Assembly: GCA_028711925.1 (NCBI GenBank)
Contig: JAQTRH010000054.1
Span: forward strand, 1 to 6,584
Source: Candidatus Nanoarchaeia archaeon
GTDB taxonomy: Archaea; Nanobdellota; Nanobdellia; Woesearchaeales; CG1-02-33-12
Direction: 5' to 3'
DNA: 6,584 bases
In this document: positions 5,631 through 6,584 of the stretch, one piece after another
Position numbering within the stretch: the first letter of the stretch is position 1
How the letters are laid out: each line of letters opens with the position of its first letter
Notes under the pieces: generated by a model
The model's database searches: none
What the model saw: only the letters and a program-made list of their open reading frames with translations
Told to the model about the DNA's origin: nothing
Program-made: the position numbers and the translations under genes

Positions 5631-5637
5631 CACCTTT
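5631..5637 (-). promoter_or_regulatory. Shine-Dalgarno site that sets the fttA start
   Basis: AAAGGTG on the minus strand, six bases before the ATG at 5624. The GTG inside it would add three residues (start at 5633) but would then have no ribosome site of its own. Confidence 0.65.
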
Positions 5638-5651
5638 CTTAAGTTAAGAAA
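5635..5651. repeat. Palindrome between psmB and fttA
   Basis: TTTCTTAA-G-TTAAGAAA is a perfect 17-bp inverted repeat with a one-base centre. It lies between the U8 tract and the fttA ribosome site, overlapping both edges. Its centre leaves almost no hairpin loop, so in RNA the inner pairs would open. It might serve as a protein site or shape access to the U-tract; function unknown. Confidence 0.45.
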
Positions 5652-5656
5652 AAAAA
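5649..5656 (-). terminator. U8 tract after psmB, possible internal terminator
   Basis: T8 on the minus strand starts immediately after the psmB stop codon and 24 bases before the fttA start. It is the longest U-run at a gene end here. It could end psmB mRNAs or act as a cleavage site for FttA itself, leaving only a fraction of transcripts to read into fttA. Confidence 0.45.
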
Positions 5657-6295
5657 TTATTCTATCTTGTTGTTAATTTCTTTTTCAAGTATATTCTTTA
5701 CTCCTTCATCAGTTATAGAAATTATATCAACTCCATTTCCTGAAGCAGAATCCCTTTGCAGAGCAGCATTCAAACACTTGACTGCTAACTTTGCCCCTTC
5801 TTCTATTTTCATATCTTTTCTGTACAATGTTTCAAGAACACCATAGGCCATAACTGAGCCAGAGCCTGATGATATAAACTCATCATTTTTTGACAGTGAG
5901 CCGTCAGGATAAATATCATACAAATGAGTTCCCTCGCTGTCAATTCCGCCAAATAAAAAGTGGCTTATCCCCGGTATCATTGACATCTTTCTTATGTTAG
6001 AGTATACCATTCCTGCAAGAAGATTTACCGCCTCAGTTACATTTGGCTCTCTTTCTGTTCTCACACTTTTTAATGCAAGCTCTGCCTTTAACAGCTTTAC
6101 AAGAAGCTGTATGTCTGAAACTCCTCCTGCTGTTGTTAAGGCCATTCTATCATTTATCTTGTATACTTTTTGCGCTTTTTTGTCAACTATCATATTGCCT
6201 GCTGTTGCTCTTCTGTCAGCAGCAAGAATTATTCCATCTTTGCAAATAATTCCAAGAGTTGTAGTACCAGTTTTCATTATATTCTCGTTTTCCAT
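5657..6295 (-). CDS. psmB: Proteasome subunit beta (catalytic)
   Basis: The catalytic subunit of the archaeal 20S proteasome, a Thr-protease of the Ntn-hydrolase fold that forms the inner β7 rings and degrades unfolded proteins fed by PAN or Cdc48-type ATPases. From the ATG at 6295 it has 212 residues with a ten-residue propeptide (MENENIMKTG) cut at Gly-Thr to expose catalytic Thr11. Counting Thr11 as 1, the essential Asp17 (ADRRAT, Asp27 of the precursor) and Lys33 (QKVYKI, Lys43) fall exactly in place. SGSGS at 143-147 and RDSASG with Asp182 and Ser185 complete the active-site environment. A longer frame starts at GTG 6310, but that GTG overlaps the GGGGT ribosome site eight bases before the ATG, so the shorter form is chosen. 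It is the first gene of a psmB-fttA operon, a pairing also found in Methanocaldococcus (MJ1237-MJ1236). No α subunit is in the window. Confidence 0.95.
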   Translation of the reverse strand: MENENIMKTGTTTLGIICKDGIILAADRRATAGNMIVDKKAQKVYKINDRMALTTAGGVSDIQLLVKLLKAELALKSVRTEREPNVTEAVNLLAGMVYSNIRKMSMIPGISHFLFGGIDSEGTHLYDIYPDGSLSKNDEFISSGSGSVMAYGVLETLYRKDMKIEEGAKLAVKCLNAALQRDSASGNGVDIISITDEGVKNILEKEINNKIE

Positions 6296-6303
6296 AGGAT
6301 TAT

Positions 6304-6308
6304 ACCCC
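6304..6308 (-). promoter_or_regulatory. Shine-Dalgarno site that sets the psmB start
   Basis: GGGGT on the minus strand, eight bases before the ATG at 6295. It fits the G-rich variants used by other genes here. The alternative GTG start at 6310 lies on the site itself. Confidence 0.5.
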
Positions 6309-6324
6309 ACATTTTTTAGAAAAA

Positions 6325-6343
6325 ATTCTTCTACAGAAAGAAT
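6325..6343 (-). repeat. Weak inverted repeat in the psmB leader
   Basis: ATTCTT and AAGAAT flank a seven-base loop, within the predicted 5' leader of psmB. The stem is short and A/T-only apart from one pair, so it is only a candidate for structure. Confidence 0.2.
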
Positions 6344-6364
6344 TACCCTTAATAAACCACAGGA

Positions 6365-6374
6365 TATATTTAAA
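6365..6374 (-). promoter_or_regulatory. psmB-fttA operon TATA box
   Basis: TTTAAATATA on the minus strand, preceded by GTAAGA. Transcription would begin near 6344, leaving a leader of just under 50 bases to the psmB ATG. It is the best TATA-like sequence between psmB and the gene at the right edge. Confidence 0.5.
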
Positions 6375-6411
6375 TCTTACGTTTTTTCATTAATTTTTGT
6401 TATATGCAATA

Positions 6412-6584
6412 TCATTTGTAGAATTTAGGTTCTCTGAAAAATAATTTATCATCCTCATTTTTGGTTATTTCTTGATAAACAGTTTTACCTTGAGAATCTT
6501 TATAGAATAAGGCAGATTCATATTTTCCATTTTCATTTAAATCTATATTTCTGACCATGGGTAAATTGATCCCTACAGGAGGTC
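6412..6584 (-). CDS. C-terminal part of an unrecognised protein, cut by the window edge
   Basis: A minus-strand frame is open from the right edge to a TGA at 6412-6414, giving 56 residues that begin PPVGINLPMVRNIDLNENG and end DKLFFREPKFYK. The sequence is polar, rich in Lys, Glu, Asp and Asn, with alternating patterns such as KYESALFYKD and KTVYQEIT that would fit β-strands; there is no membrane segment. It resembles the end of a small β-rich domain, but I cannot name a family. An internal ATG at residue 9 could start a 48-residue protein, though the frame stays open beyond it, so truncation by the window is likelier. It lies upstream of psmB on the same strand; psmB has its own TATA box. 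Confidence 0.55.
   Translation of the reverse strand, partial: PPVGINLPMVRNIDLNENGKYESALFYKDSQGKTVYQEITKNEDDKLFFREPKFYK

Noticed and set aside
5625..5633. GTG start extending fttA by three residues
   Set aside because: The GTG is part of the AAAGGTG ribosome site for the ATG at 5624.
5994..6428. A 144-codon plus-strand frame opposite psmB
   Set aside because: Most of it is antisense to psmB, whose catalytic residues are all in place; the hydrophobic product is what reverse-complemented coding DNA of this composition gives.
1..6584. tRNA, rRNA, CRISPR array, insertion sequence or attachment site
   Set aside because: I saw no cloverleaf-like segment with a CCA or T-loop motif in the spacers, no spaced direct repeats, no transposase and no terminal inverted repeats. 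Spacers are all shorter than 200 bases and are accounted for by promoters and gene ends.

Overview
The window is AT-rich archaeal DNA. The evidence is a set of marker genes: an archaeal FtsZ1-type cell-division GTPase, a type II methionine aminopeptidase, a Sec11-type (Ser/His) signal peptidase, the KH-β-CASP nuclease FttA/aCPSF1, and a proteasome β subunit. TATA boxes of the TTTATATA type and poly-U ends also point to archaea. Compact genes, leaderless-looking starts and several small unrecognised proteins would suit a DPANN lineage (Woesearchaeota/Pacearchaeota-like). That placement is inference; no rRNA gene is present to settle it.

Layout. Positions 1-73 hold the U-rich 3' end of ftsZ and a possible promoter for a gene beyond the left edge. 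ftsZ (74-1138, minus) is divergent from a small winged-helix protein (1335-1745, plus); a 196-bp spacer carries one TATA box for each and a GC-rich palindrome. The winged-helix gene converges on map (1742-2650, minus), and their stop codons share TTAA. Next on the minus strand come a 24-residue membrane microprotein (2690-2764), a signal peptidase with an unusual spacer domain (2766-3257), and a 97-residue unrecognised protein built from two copies of a PR(I/L)GDxANPYxK unit (3370-3663). The signal peptidase and the 97-residue gene have near-identical promoters, including a TACT-N4-AGTA-like element at the same distance from the TATA box. fttA (3735-5624) and psmB (5657-6295) form an operon with psmB first. 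The right edge holds the C-terminal end of an unrecognised minus-strand gene (6412-6584).

Functional theme: most genes are housekeeping factors for protein maturation and turnover (N-terminal Met removal, signal-peptide cleavage, proteasome) and RNA 3'-end formation, plus cell division. The psmB-fttA pairing is also seen in other archaea (MJ1237-MJ1236 in Methanocaldococcus). I found no CRISPR array, tRNA, rRNA, transposon or defence system. The least explained elements are the duplicated promoter pair, the repeat protein it drives, the membrane microprotein after the signal peptidase, and the U8 tract placed just ahead of the gene for the U-tract-cleaving terminator nuclease. Initiation appears mixed: some genes have Shine-Dalgarno leaders, while map and the 97-residue gene look leaderless.
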